A model generated the notes under the pieces. It had not been told where the DNA came from. It worked only from the letters and a program-made list of their open reading frames with translations, and ran no database searches. DNA of 44,075 nucleotides from an uncultured Lachnospiraceae bacterium (lineage in GTDB: Bacteria > Bacillota > Clostridia > Lachnospirales > Lachnospiraceae), in NCBI GenBank assembly GCA_910578335.1, contig CAJTPU010000027.1, positions 1 through 44,075 of the forward strand, in the 5' to 3' direction. The position numbers and the translations under genes are program-made. Shown here one piece after another: positions 8,626-16,351 of this stretch. The first letter of the stretch is position 1, and every line of letters starts with the position of its first letter.

Positions 8626-9741
8626 ATGGCAAAAAGAGGACTCAATATATATAAAAGAAAGGACGGAAGGTGGGAGGGGCGCGTTCGCCGGACAATTTTT
8701 CAGAACGGCGAAAGAAAATACCGTTCCGTATATGGGCATAGCTATAGGGAAGTCAGGGAAAAAATGGAAGCATTGGCGGCGGAGCAGAAGGATACCAGAG
8801 GTTGTCCGCTATCCGTAGGAGAATTGATGGCAGTCTGGCTTGGGGATAAGAGATTTGTCTGGAAGGAATCCACCTATGCCTGCTACAAACAACTGGTGGA
8901 GCGGCATATTACAGGCAGCATTGCAGAACGGCGGGCGGAAAGCTTTGATAATCTTTCCTTTCATGGCTGGCTGTCGGGGATTCGCAAGAAGGGTGACGGC
9001 TCAAAAATTTCTGCCTCTTATTTTAACTGTATTTCTGCGATTGTCAGACAGGCATTTTCTTATGTGGCAGAAACATATCAGTATACCCTTCCGTCTTTGT
9101 CTGCAAAACAGCAGAAAAAGGAGTCTGGGAAGACGGAGCTGCCGTCGGAGAAGGATATCGGGAAGCTGCTGCGATATTTGTATGCCAATACGGAAGATTC
9201 CACTTGTCTTGGAATTCTTTTAGCATATTATACCGGTATCCGTATTGGAGAACTGTGCGCGCTGACGTGGGGAGACATTGATTTTGAGGAAGGCGTATTA
9301 CAAATCAGCAAAAATATGCAGCGAATCAAAGAATTCGGACAGGAGGGCACGGGAACCAGCATCAAAATACAAGCGCCCAAAACGGCGACTTCCCTGCGCC
9401 GGATACCGATACCGGATGCCCTTTTTTCCCTGTTAAAAGAAAAAAGGCAGCCGCAGGCACAGTATTTGATAACAGGCAGGCAGCACGCTTTTGCAGAGAC
9501 AAGAACGGTACAGTACCGCTTTGCTTCTATTTTAAAAAGATGCGGTATTGCGCATTTCAAGTTTCACATGCTCAGGCATTATTTTGCCAGTCTGTGTATC
9601 AGGAGGGGGTTTGATGTGAAGAGCCTGAGCGAAATTTTGGGACATTCCAACGTACAAATCACACTGAACCTGTATGTCCATTCTACCATGCAGCAAAAGA
9701 GAGTGCTGATGAACAAAGTATTTGATACAGGGGCTGCATAA
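8626..9741 (+). CDS. Tyrosine-type site-specific recombinase (integrase/invertase)
   Basis: A DNA recombinase cutting and rejoining through a 3'-phosphotyrosine. The N-terminus (IYKRKDGRWEGRVRRTIF...) resembles the arm-binding domain of Tn916/phage-type integrases, followed by a SAM-like core-binding domain and a catalytic domain. The catalytic set is complete: Arg in TGIRIGELCALTWGDID, Lys region in KTATSLRRIPI, HxxR in HMLRHYFAS, His in LGHSNVQ and Tyr in LNLYVHST. I start at 8626 (MAKRG), preceded by AGAGGAAGC; an ATG at 8614 is possible. No other phage or conjugation gene accompanies it. It lies between two inverted 27-bp sites, which argues for inversion rather than integration. Confidence 0.93.
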   Translation: MAKRGLNIYKRKDGRWEGRVRRTIFQNGERKYRSVYGHSYREVREKMEALAAEQKDTRGCPLSVGELMAVWLGDKRFVWKESTYACYKQLVERHITGSIAERRAESFDNLSFHGWLSGIRKKGDGSKISASYFNCISAIVRQAFSYVAETYQYTLPSLSAKQQKKESGKTELPSEKDIGKLLRYLYANTEDSTCLGILLAYYTGIRIGELCALTWGDIDFEEGVLQISKNMQRIKEFGQEGTGTSIKIQAPKTATSLRRIPIPDALFSLLKEKRQPQAQYLITGRQHAFAETRTVQYRFASILKRCGIAHFKFHMLRHYFASLCIRRGFDVKSLSEILGHSNVQITLNLYVHSTMQQKRVLMNKVFDTGAA

Positions 9742-9761
9742 AAAGAAACCTGTATTTATAA

Positions 9762-9803
9762 ACCGTCAAAAAAGTGGTCTGCCTTCCGGCGGACCGCTTT
9801 TTT
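9762..9803 (+). terminator. Integrase terminator containing the second 21-bp repeat copy
   Basis: AAAAAAGTGGTCTGCC (9768-9783) pairs with GGCGGACCGCTTTTTT (9788-9803) over 16 bp with G-U pairs and a TTCC loop, with A and T tracts on the two sides, so it can work in both directions. Its 5' part (9762-9782) is the exact direct repeat of 8540-8560. Confidence 0.9.
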
Positions 9804-9820
9804 GCTTGCCCGGACACCGT

Positions 9821-9847
9821 CTTCGCAAATGTATATATTTTACGAAA
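9821..9847 (-). repeat. Right inverted recombination-like site of the integrase segment
   Basis: The reverse complement of this site matches 8327-8353 at 23 of 27 positions and has the same arm-spacer-arm layout (CTTCGCAAA on one side, TTTACGAAA on the other). It lies 134 bp upstream of the secreted-protein gene, between the integrase terminator and that gene. Confidence 0.75.
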
Positions 9848-9981
9848 GGGATTGGTATTATCATATCCTTCTTCCATGATTTTATGCAAGCCGGCTTTTA
9901 TGAAAGTTTTGTAAATCATAACAAGGTATATGCCGGAGAACTTTCCGGTTATATATAAATCTAAAAAGGAGGTAAAAAGAG

Positions 9982-10728
9982 ATGGTTAGTAAGAAGGTAC
10001 TTAAGAACATCGGTGTGTTTGCTATGGCGGTTATGCTGGCAGCGGCTCCTGTTCTGGCGGTAAGCGCAAATGGCTCTTCCTTCATGCGTGCAACACAGGA
10101 TTCGGACCCGACAACATCAGACCCGGCAACATCAGACCCGAAGCCCGTTGTAACACCGTCTTCACCGGTCAGCACGACGGCAAAGACGACAGTAACCAAC
10201 ACGGCTACTTTAAGGAAAAACCCGGTAATCAGCGCAGCAGGAGACAAGCTTGTGTCTTCCGTGGACGGCGTCTATGATGCAAAGTCCGTAAATGGCGTTA
10301 TCGTGGCAACCCTTAAGGCAGACGTGCTTGCTGCATTTGGTGCAGGCGCAGACGCTGTGGTTACAGTAGACGTGCATGAGTCAAATCATGGCCCTGCAGC
10401 AGAGAGAAGCATCAATGACGGTCTTGCCATACTGGCGGCAAATCAGGTACAGGCTGTAAAAGGCCCGGTGCTGGATATTAACGCTTACTTAAACGGCAAG
10501 AAAGTAACCGACATCAATGCACCGGTAAACCTCGTGGTAGGCATTCCCGAGTCCTTCAGACAGGCTGGCTATGAATATGCTGTTATTCTGGTACAGGAAG
10601 GCGGCAGAGTAAGCATCCTGACTGATTTGGCTTCATTTGACAACACGCTGGTTTCCTTTAATACCACCGGATTCGGCGTATTTGCGATTGTGAAGGCGCC
10701 TGCCGGCAGCTTTGACAGCTACAAGTAA
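9982..10728 (+). CDS. Secreted Thr/Ser/Pro-rich surface protein of unknown function
   Basis: A 248-aa protein with a clear signal peptide (KK at the N-terminus, then GVFAMAVMLAAAPVLAVSANG, cleavage near residue 30). A Thr/Ser/Pro/Asp-rich linker (about 35-70, with a TTSDPATSDP repeat) leads to a compact domain from about 75 to the end that looks beta-rich (LVVGIPESFRQAGYEYAVILV, TTGFGVFAIVKA). No LPXTG sorting motif or membrane anchor was seen, so it is likely released or non-covalently held. The start is fixed by a consensus AAGGAGG at 9966-9972. It is the first gene downstream of the invertible segment and could be the gene whose expression that switch controls. Confidence 0.82.
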   Translation: MVSKKVLKNIGVFAMAVMLAAAPVLAVSANGSSFMRATQDSDPTTSDPATSDPKPVVTPSSPVSTTAKTTVTNTATLRKNPVISAAGDKLVSSVDGVYDAKSVNGVIVATLKADVLAAFGAGADAVVTVDVHESNHGPAAERSINDGLAILAANQVQAVKGPVLDINAYLNGKKVTDINAPVNLVVGIPESFRQAGYEYAVILVQEGGRVSILTDLASFDNTLVSFNTTGFGVFAIVKAPAGSFDSYK

Positions 10729-10747
10729 AAAGAGCATAAGCTTATGC

Positions 10748-10784
10748 GGGAATAGTTAGTAGGTAACTGCTAACTATTTTCCTG
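10748..10784 (+). terminator. Hairpin after the secreted-protein gene
   Basis: AATAGTTAG (10751-10759) pairs with CTAACTATT (10770-10778), followed by a short TTTT. A perfect palindrome GCATAAGCTTATGC lies just upstream (about 10734-10747). Possible weak terminator or attenuator before the exopolysaccharide genes. Confidence 0.55.
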
Positions 10785-10800
10785 CAAGCCTGAAAAACAA

Positions 10801-12576
10801 ATGAAATTTTTAAATGGAAAAGAAGAAAAAATGCCCCATGCCATACTGGCTGGTTTTTGGTGCCTATGGCTGCTGTTGGCAGGCATCGCGGTGGGAAAGG
10901 TGTGCGGACCTGTCATCCTGCCGGATGAGTTTGGATACTGGGCGCAGGCAGCAAATATGGCGGGGATGGACTGGCGTGAAATCGTTTCTTATCATTCCTG
11001 GTATTCTTTCGGCTATGGCATTCTTATGCTGCCTTTTGTCAAGCTGTTTTCGAATCCGATTGCCGCATATCGTGTTGTGACGGGTATGAATTTTTTGCTG
11101 TTGGGCGGAAGTACCCTGCTGCTGTACCGGGTTCTGTCAAAGCTGTGTGCCGCGTTCGATAAAAAGAAAATAGCAGTTGTAAGCGGCGCCGCCATGCTGT
11201 ATGTCTCATATCTGACTTATGCGCACACAACAATGGCGGAAAGTCTGCTGACTTTTTTGTATGTGCTGCTGGCGTACGGACTGTATCGCTGGTTTACGGA
11301 AAAAAAGACGGCAAGCCTTATTCTGGTGCTGTTTACCGCCGGCTATATATATACCGTACATATGCGGAGCGTTGGGATTATATTGGCGGCAGCACTGGTA
11401 CTGTTAATGTCTGTCTGGAGCAGCAGTGAAAAGAAAGCAAGCGCCAAGGCGCTTTTAACGGTGATATTTATCATTGCGGTTATCGTCATTATGCTGGTAC
11501 AGAATATAGGCAAAACAAGACTGATAAACAGTGTGAACTCTGAGAGCTATCATATACTGACAAGAGGAAACGACTATGCCGGGCAATGGGATAAACTCAA
11601 GTTTTTGTTTTCTTTCAAAGGAATCTGGTACTTTTTCACAGGGCTTTGCGGCAAGATTTTTTATCTGGGATGCGCCTCCTTCGGTTTGTATTACTGGGGC
11701 ATGGCTTATCTGATAAAAAAAGGAAAAGAACTGTTTTTTTCTTTAAAGAAAAAAGAAGGATGCCGGCAGGAGAACTGGTTTTATTTATGGCTTTTGCTCT
11801 CGCATGTGGCAGCGCTTTTGATTACCACGCTGTACTGCATGCGGACAAACAGGCTGGATGGCATACTGTACGGAAGATATCACGAAAATACGCTGCCGTT
11901 TATCACAGCCTTTGGAATCGTGGCACTGTTGTCACAGCCAAAGCCAAAAAAGAGAATACTGTGGCTTATCGGACTGTCGGGAGCGGGCTTTTTTCTTATT
12001 TATGCGCTGTTAGGAACAGGACAGATTGCCTATACCAACAGGCATTCCATAACAGGCATCTTATATGCACTGTCCCTTGCCGGTTTCTATGACGGTACAA
12101 CTGTTTTATATGCGTACTTGGGCGGTTTGATTGGGGGAATCCTGCTTTTGGCGCTTTCTACAATGAAAAAGCATGGGGCGGGATGGCTTCTTACGGGTAT
12201 TATCTGCATACAGCTTCTAAATGCAGCCTTTGCCGTTTGGTTTCTGATTTATCCTTCCAGTCAAGACCAGAAAGAAGATATGGAGGGACTGTGGCAGGCA
12301 AAACAACTTGCTGATGAAAAGGGGGCAGCGGAATTTTACTATCTCTGCGGGGAAGCGGATAAGAGCATTTACACTGTGCAATATGCGCTGTGGAATACAC
12401 CACTGCATTTGGCTGAAAAAGAGGAGCTTGGGGATATGACAGCCGGTTCGGTTCCGGCAGGGATAAGAGAAGCTTTTCTTGTAGTGCGGGCGGGAGATGA
12501 GTCCGCAGAAATCCTTGCCCTGTACTATACAGAAGTAATAAGGACGCCGCATTATGAAATTTATTTTATGCAATAA
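10801..12576 (+). CDS. Polytopic GT-C-like membrane glycosyltransferase
   Basis: A 591-aa integral membrane protein with about 11-12 hydrophobic segments. An acidic pair at 42-43 (PDEFGYWAQ) lies in the first extracytoplasmic loop, the position of the catalytic acid motif in GT-C enzymes that use polyprenyl-phosphate sugars. It is a paralogue of 27938-29779: both share (D)E...AGxDW...Y.FGY in the same order. Likely adds a sugar from undecaprenyl-P-sugar to the exopolysaccharide on the outer face. The 10801 start lacks a clear Shine-Dalgarno; Met-11 at 10831 is an alternative. It overlaps the next gene by 23 bp. Confidence 0.75.
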   Translation: MKFLNGKEEKMPHAILAGFWCLWLLLAGIAVGKVCGPVILPDEFGYWAQAANMAGMDWREIVSYHSWYSFGYGILMLPFVKLFSNPIAAYRVVTGMNFLLLGGSTLLLYRVLSKLCAAFDKKKIAVVSGAAMLYVSYLTYAHTTMAESLLTFLYVLLAYGLYRWFTEKKTASLILVLFTAGYIYTVHMRSVGIILAAALVLLMSVWSSSEKKASAKALLTVIFIIAVIVIMLVQNIGKTRLINSVNSESYHILTRGNDYAGQWDKLKFLFSFKGIWYFFTGLCGKIFYLGCASFGLYYWGMAYLIKKGKELFFSLKKKEGCRQENWFYLWLLLSHVAALLITTLYCMRTNRLDGILYGRYHENTLPFITAFGIVALLSQPKPKKRILWLIGLSGAGFFLIYALLGTGQIAYTNRHSITGILYALSLAGFYDGTTVLYAYLGGLIGGILLLALSTMKKHGAGWLLTGIICIQLLNAAFAVWFLIYPSSQDQKEDMEGLWQAKQLADEKGAAEFYYLCGEADKSIYTVQYALWNTPLHLAEKEELGDMTAGSVPAGIREAFLVVRAGDESAEILALYYTEVIRTPHYEIYFMQ

Positions 12577-14824
12577 AGGCAAAATTACTTTATGCGCGCT
12601 TGCAGTCTTTGCGCTGATGCTGTTTCCGTGGCAGTTTGCGGGAATTTCTTTTAGGACGTGGCTGGTTTATCTCTACACTTTGGGCGTGGGGGTTTTTTGG
12701 ATTTATGATGGCAAAAAGAGGCTGCAGGATAGTGACGGCAAACCGGAAAAAAAGAAGTGGGATTTGAGGAAATGGAATCCGCTTGACAGTCTTTTGGCAG
12801 CTTGTTTGATAGGAAATGTATTTTTGCTTATAAGAGACAGCCTGAGAGGGGCGGCTCTTGACGAAAATACGCTTTTGATAATTGTTCTTGTTATGCTGTT
12901 TTTTCTTCTTTCCGGGGAAAAACCGGCACTGCAGGATGTTGCGCCCGAGCCGGTAATTTACCGGTACAGGGATGTTTTTCTTGGTTGTGGTTTTGTTGTC
13001 TGTCTGGAGCTTTTGTGGCATTTTCTTCTGAACAAGGCATTTGTGGCGCCGGTTGCGCTGCTTTTGGAAAATGAGCAGGCGCTTTTGCATTTTTTGCTGC
13101 TGATGGTGATGCTGGCTGCGGAAGGGTACTACAAGGAAGCGGATAAGGGAAAAAAATATTTTTATATCCTGACGGCTCTGACGGGATACTTTCTTTTGTT
13201 TGTGCAAAAAAATAGCATCGGTATCTTGCTGGGAGGTATCGGCTTTTTGGTATCGGCATTGGTACATAAGCCGGAAAGAGAGCAGATAAAGCGTATATCG
13301 TTACTTGCATTTGCTTATTTTTTTCTGCTTTCCAATATGTCTTTGCTGCAGCAGTTTATACCGGCGCTAAGGGAAAACGGCGGCTATGATATAAAAGGCA
13401 GTATCAGTCTGGAGCTGGGACTTGCCCTTTGCTGCGTGGTGTGTCTGGCATGGTGGGGAAGACAGCCTGAGGAGGAAAGATACCTGCTGCAGTATAAAAG
13501 GTGGATTTTAAAAATAGCGATAGCCGTGTGCATGATTTTACTTTCGCTTTTAGTGTCCGGCGGCAGGCTTGCCGGTATGGAAGGAAGAGGAGCGGCAATA
13601 CTTTATGCTCTTTTTGTGAGGCTTGAGGCATATGTGACAGCCCATGATAACACCTTTGCGGCTGTGCTGGGAAAGTATGGCGTATTTGGTATCGGGTGGC
13701 TGTTTGCCTTTTTGTTCTTAATAAGTAAAAGGGTGTGGGAGCGCAGTAAAAGGGGAAAACTGCAGCCTGCGCTGACGGTGCTGTTTGTAATGGGGCTGCT
13801 GCAATCGTTCTTTTTGGCGGGACAGGCGGTGACAGCGCCCGTCTGCGTTATCTTTATGGCGGAAATTTTGTATGGCGAATGTACGCTGCCCATACAGGTG
13901 AAAAGGCGGAAGACGGAAAAATCGGAGGAAGAAAAGGGATTGAAAAGAAAGATGAAAATACGGGGCATTCTTTTTTGTCTGATAGCGTTTGGCATCTGCT
14001 TTTTTGTGACGGACATGGAAGCGCTGTCTGCGGGACCGGCGGACGCTTCACAGGAGGGTTCTGCGGCAGGGGTGTCAGAAGAGGGAACAGCGCAGGAAGA
14101 GCCTGTTACAGGCGTGCCAATAGAAAGCGCGACGCTGATGTATGCGGTGGAAAAGGTCAATGTCCGCAAGGGTCCGGGAACGGACACGGAAGTCTTAGGC
14201 GAGCTTGCGCAGGGAGAAAGGGTATTTGCGGTGGAACTGCTTGCGGAAGGCTGGTACAGAATCGTATTTGGCGGGGAAACCGGATATGTGCGGCAGGATT
14301 TTCTGGCTTTGTATGGTACGGCAGGAGCGTGGGAGGCGCCTGAACAGCCCGCCGTACCGGCGGTTGCAGGGCAGGATAGCGTTGCAACCGGAAAACGGGC
14401 GGCAAGGGAGGAAAATGCGACTGACAACAGCGGAGAGAAGGAAGCATTGCCGCGCGCCGCAAAGCAGGCGGCAAAGAGCAAAAGCAAAAATACTTCCACG
14501 GTTGTTATCATTGCAGTAGTGGTGCTTTTGATTCTTGGCTACAGTGTGTTTCAGGTGGTGAAGGAAAAGCGGGAAAGCGAAAAGGGGAATGACGGGAGTG
14601 ACATGTGTGAAGAGGAACCGGAGGACGGGGCGTTGGATACAGAAGAGCGCATCGGCGGATGGGCGGGCGAGGAAGCTGCGGAGACTGCATATGCCTCGGC
14701 AGAAGAGCCTGCAGAGCGGGAGAATGGAGAGGAAACTGCAGAGGCAGGCTATGAGGAGGAGGCAGGAGAGGCGGAAGCTTTGGAAGAAGATGAAATGGTT
14801 ATTTTGGATATAGGTGAAATGTAA
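12554..14824 (+). CDS. Wzy-like membrane polymerase fused to SH3b domain and acidic tail
   Basis: A 756-aa composite. Residues 1-450 contain about 10 transmembrane segments, resembling O-antigen polymerase/ligase proteins (the block around 335-385 is family-like but not diagnostic). A second signal-like segment begins at Met-467 (KIRGILFCLIAFGICFFV). A bacterial SH3 domain occupies about 525-585 (VEKVNVRKGPGTDTEVLG, GWYRIVFGGETGYVRQDFL). An Ala/Lys linker leads to another membrane helix at 648-668 and then a very acidic 85-residue tail. The reading frame is continuous. The second half looks like a once separate secreted SH3 protein joined to a polymerase. Role in polysaccharide polymerisation or wall attachment is inferred from context. 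Confidence 0.72.
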   Translation: MKFILCNKGKITLCALAVFALMLFPWQFAGISFRTWLVYLYTLGVGVFWIYDGKKRLQDSDGKPEKKKWDLRKWNPLDSLLAACLIGNVFLLIRDSLRGAALDENTLLIIVLVMLFFLLSGEKPALQDVAPEPVIYRYRDVFLGCGFVVCLELLWHFLLNKAFVAPVALLLENEQALLHFLLLMVMLAAEGYYKEADKGKKYFYILTALTGYFLLFVQKNSIGILLGGIGFLVSALVHKPEREQIKRISLLAFAYFFLLSNMSLLQQFIPALRENGGYDIKGSISLELGLALCCVVCLAWWGRQPEEERYLLQYKRWILKIAIAVCMILLSLLVSGGRLAGMEGRGAAILYALFVRLEAYVTAHDNTFAAVLGKYGVFGIGWLFAFLFLISKRVWERSKRGKLQPALTVLFVMGLLQSFFLAGQAVTAPVCVIFMAEILYGECTLPIQVKRRKTEKSEEEKGLKRKMKIRGILFCLIAFGICFFVTDMEALSAGPADASQEGSAAGVSEEGTAQEEPVTGVPIESATLMYAVEKVNVRKGPGTDTEVLGELAQGERVFAVELLAEGWYRIVFGGETGYVRQDFLALYGTAGAWEAPEQPAVPAVAGQDSVATGKRAAREENATDNSGEKEALPRAAKQAAKSKSKNTSTVVIIAVVVLLILGYSVFQVVKEKRESEKGNDGSDMCEEEPEDGALDTEERIGGWAGEEAAETAYASAEEPAERENGEETAEAGYEEEAGEAEALEEDEMVILDIGEM

Positions 14825-14850
14825 CATGCGAGAGAGGTGCGAGATACGGT

Positions 14851-16065
14851 ATGAAGATAGCAGTGGCTGGAATGGGATATGTAGGGCTGTCAAATGCAGT
14901 TCTCTTAGCGCAGCACAATGAAGTAACTGCGATAGATATCCTGCAGGAAAAAGTGGATTTGGTCAACGGTGGGAGTTCTCCCATTGTGGATAAGGAGCTG
15001 GAGGAATATCTGCAAAAAGACAGCTTGCGGCTCCGCGCTGTAACGGATGGACAGAAGGCATACGAAGAGGCGGATTTTGTGATTGTTTCCACGCCGACAA
15101 ACTATGACGAACGGAAAAATTATTTTGACACTTCTTCTGTGGAGAGCATTATCAGACAAGTGACAAAGACGAATCCAAAGGCTTATATCGTGATAAAGTC
15201 TACCGTGCCGGTTGGCTTTACGGAGCGGATGAAAGCGGAGTATGGAAATGACCATATCCTGTTTTCACCGGAATTTTTGCGGGAAGGAAAGGCACTCTAC
15301 GACAATCTGCATCCATCCAGAATTATTGTGGGAGTGGATAGAAAGAAGGAAGAGGCAGTAAAAAAGGCAGGACAGTTTGCAGCGCTTTTACAGGCTGGCG
15401 CCATTAAGCAGGATATTCCGACGCTGTTTATCGGCGAGACGGAAGCAGAGGCTGTCAAACTCTTTGCCAATACCTATCTGGCGCTGCGGGTTTCCTATTT
15501 TAATGAATTGGACACCTATGCCGAGGTCAGAGGACTGCAGACGGAGGAGATTATTGCAGGAGTGTGCCTGGACCCAAGGATAGGGAGCCATTATAATAAT
15601 CCGTCCTTTGGCTATGGCGGCTACTGTCTGCCCAAGGATACCAAGCAGCTTTTGGCAAATTATGATGAAGTGCCGAACAATATCATTGGCGCGATTGTAG
15701 ACGCCAACCGTACCCGCAAGGATTTTATTGCAGAGCAGGTATTGCAGAAGCTCCATTTTGAAGAAAAAAGCCGTCAGGCACAGCGCAGTATTGTGGGTAT
15801 CTACCGCCTGACGATGAAGACGGATTCCGACAATTTCAGGCAATCCTCCGTGCAGGGCATTATGAAGCGGCTTCGTGCCAAGGGCGTAGAGGTAGTTATC
15901 TATGAACCTGCTATGAAGGAGGAAAGCTTTTTTGGCTGTCCCGTGGTACGGGACTTGGCGCATTTCAAAAGATTTGCAGAAGTAATCGTGGCAAACCGTT
16001 TTTCCGGCGAACTCGCAGATGTAAAAGAAAAGGTTTATACGCGGGATTTGTTTGGAAAGGATTGA
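14851..16065 (+). CDS. ugd: UDP-glucose/nucleotide-sugar 6-dehydrogenase
   Basis: NAD-dependent oxidation of UDP-glucose (or a related UDP-sugar) to the uronic acid, giving UDP-GlcA for exopolysaccharide. The N-terminal Rossmann motif is AVAGMGYVGLSNA. The middle block is IVIKSTVPVGFTERM and FSPEFLREGKAL. The catalytic Cys-259 sits in FGYGGYCLPKDTKQL. The 404-aa length suits the shorter Ugd class, and VGIYRLTMKTDSDNFR fits the C-terminal domain. Substrate could also be another UDP-hexose; context supports a uronate in the polymer. It follows the Wzy-like gene by 26 bp. Confidence 0.92.
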   Translation: MKIAVAGMGYVGLSNAVLLAQHNEVTAIDILQEKVDLVNGGSSPIVDKELEEYLQKDSLRLRAVTDGQKAYEEADFVIVSTPTNYDERKNYFDTSSVESIIRQVTKTNPKAYIVIKSTVPVGFTERMKAEYGNDHILFSPEFLREGKALYDNLHPSRIIVGVDRKKEEAVKKAGQFAALLQAGAIKQDIPTLFIGETEAEAVKLFANTYLALRVSYFNELDTYAEVRGLQTEEIIAGVCLDPRIGSHYNNPSFGYGGYCLPKDTKQLLANYDEVPNNIIGAIVDANRTRKDFIAEQVLQKLHFEEKSRQAQRSIVGIYRLTMKTDSDNFRQSSVQGIMKRLRAKGVEVVIYEPAMKEESFFGCPVVRDLAHFKRFAEVIVANRFSGELADVKEKVYTRDLFGKD

Positions 16066-16112
16066 TAGAAAATAAGTCTAGGGGCAGATGTGCTCCGGCA
16101 AAAGCACTTTGA

Positions 16113-16139
16113 CAATTTCATACTTTATATCGGAATTTT
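16113..16139 (+). repeat. Left inverted repeat of the rpn cassette
   Basis: This 27-bp sequence (core CATACTTTATATCGGAATTT) is the inverted partner of 17437-17463 with 25 of 27 positions matching. A shorter copy of its core also occurs at 17479-17498. It marks the left edge of the unit carrying the rpn gene. Confidence 0.8.
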
Positions 16140-16155
16140 AAAATCTAAATTTTGG

Positions 16156-16184
16156 TTGCAAAGATGAGTCTGATTTGCTATAGT
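16156..16184 (+). promoter_or_regulatory. Promoter of the rpn cassette
   Basis: TTGCAA (16156-16161), exactly 17 nt, then TATAGT (16179-16184) with an upstream TG making an extended -10. It lies just inside the left repeat, so the cassette carries its own promoter, with a leader of about 160 nt. Confidence 0.65.
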
Positions 16185-16351
16185 AAAAAAAGAGAAATTG
16201 CTTCCATTCTCAGGAGGCGGCTCTGTTTCTGAAAATCTTGCAGTGTTTCAAGAATTTCAAGTAAGTATCCCAATCACAATTTCATACACAGGTCATGGGA
16301 TACAGGAAAGCTTTGGCTGTTTATCCGGTATGCCGTGCCGGAAAGGAAGAT

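Noticed and set aside
8327..9847. The 27-bp sites as attL/attR of an integrated element
   Set aside because: They are inverted relative to each other; excision sites should be direct repeats, and the segment has only one gene.
13603..14893. Long minus-strand frames opposite the SH3/acidic tail
   Set aside because: They mirror Glu/Ala-rich coding sequence, giving Ser/Pro/Cys-rich translations without start signals.
16200..16351. Riboswitch or small RNA in the rpn leader
   Set aside because: The leader is about 160 nt, but no known riboswitch core or strong conserved-type stem was recognisable.
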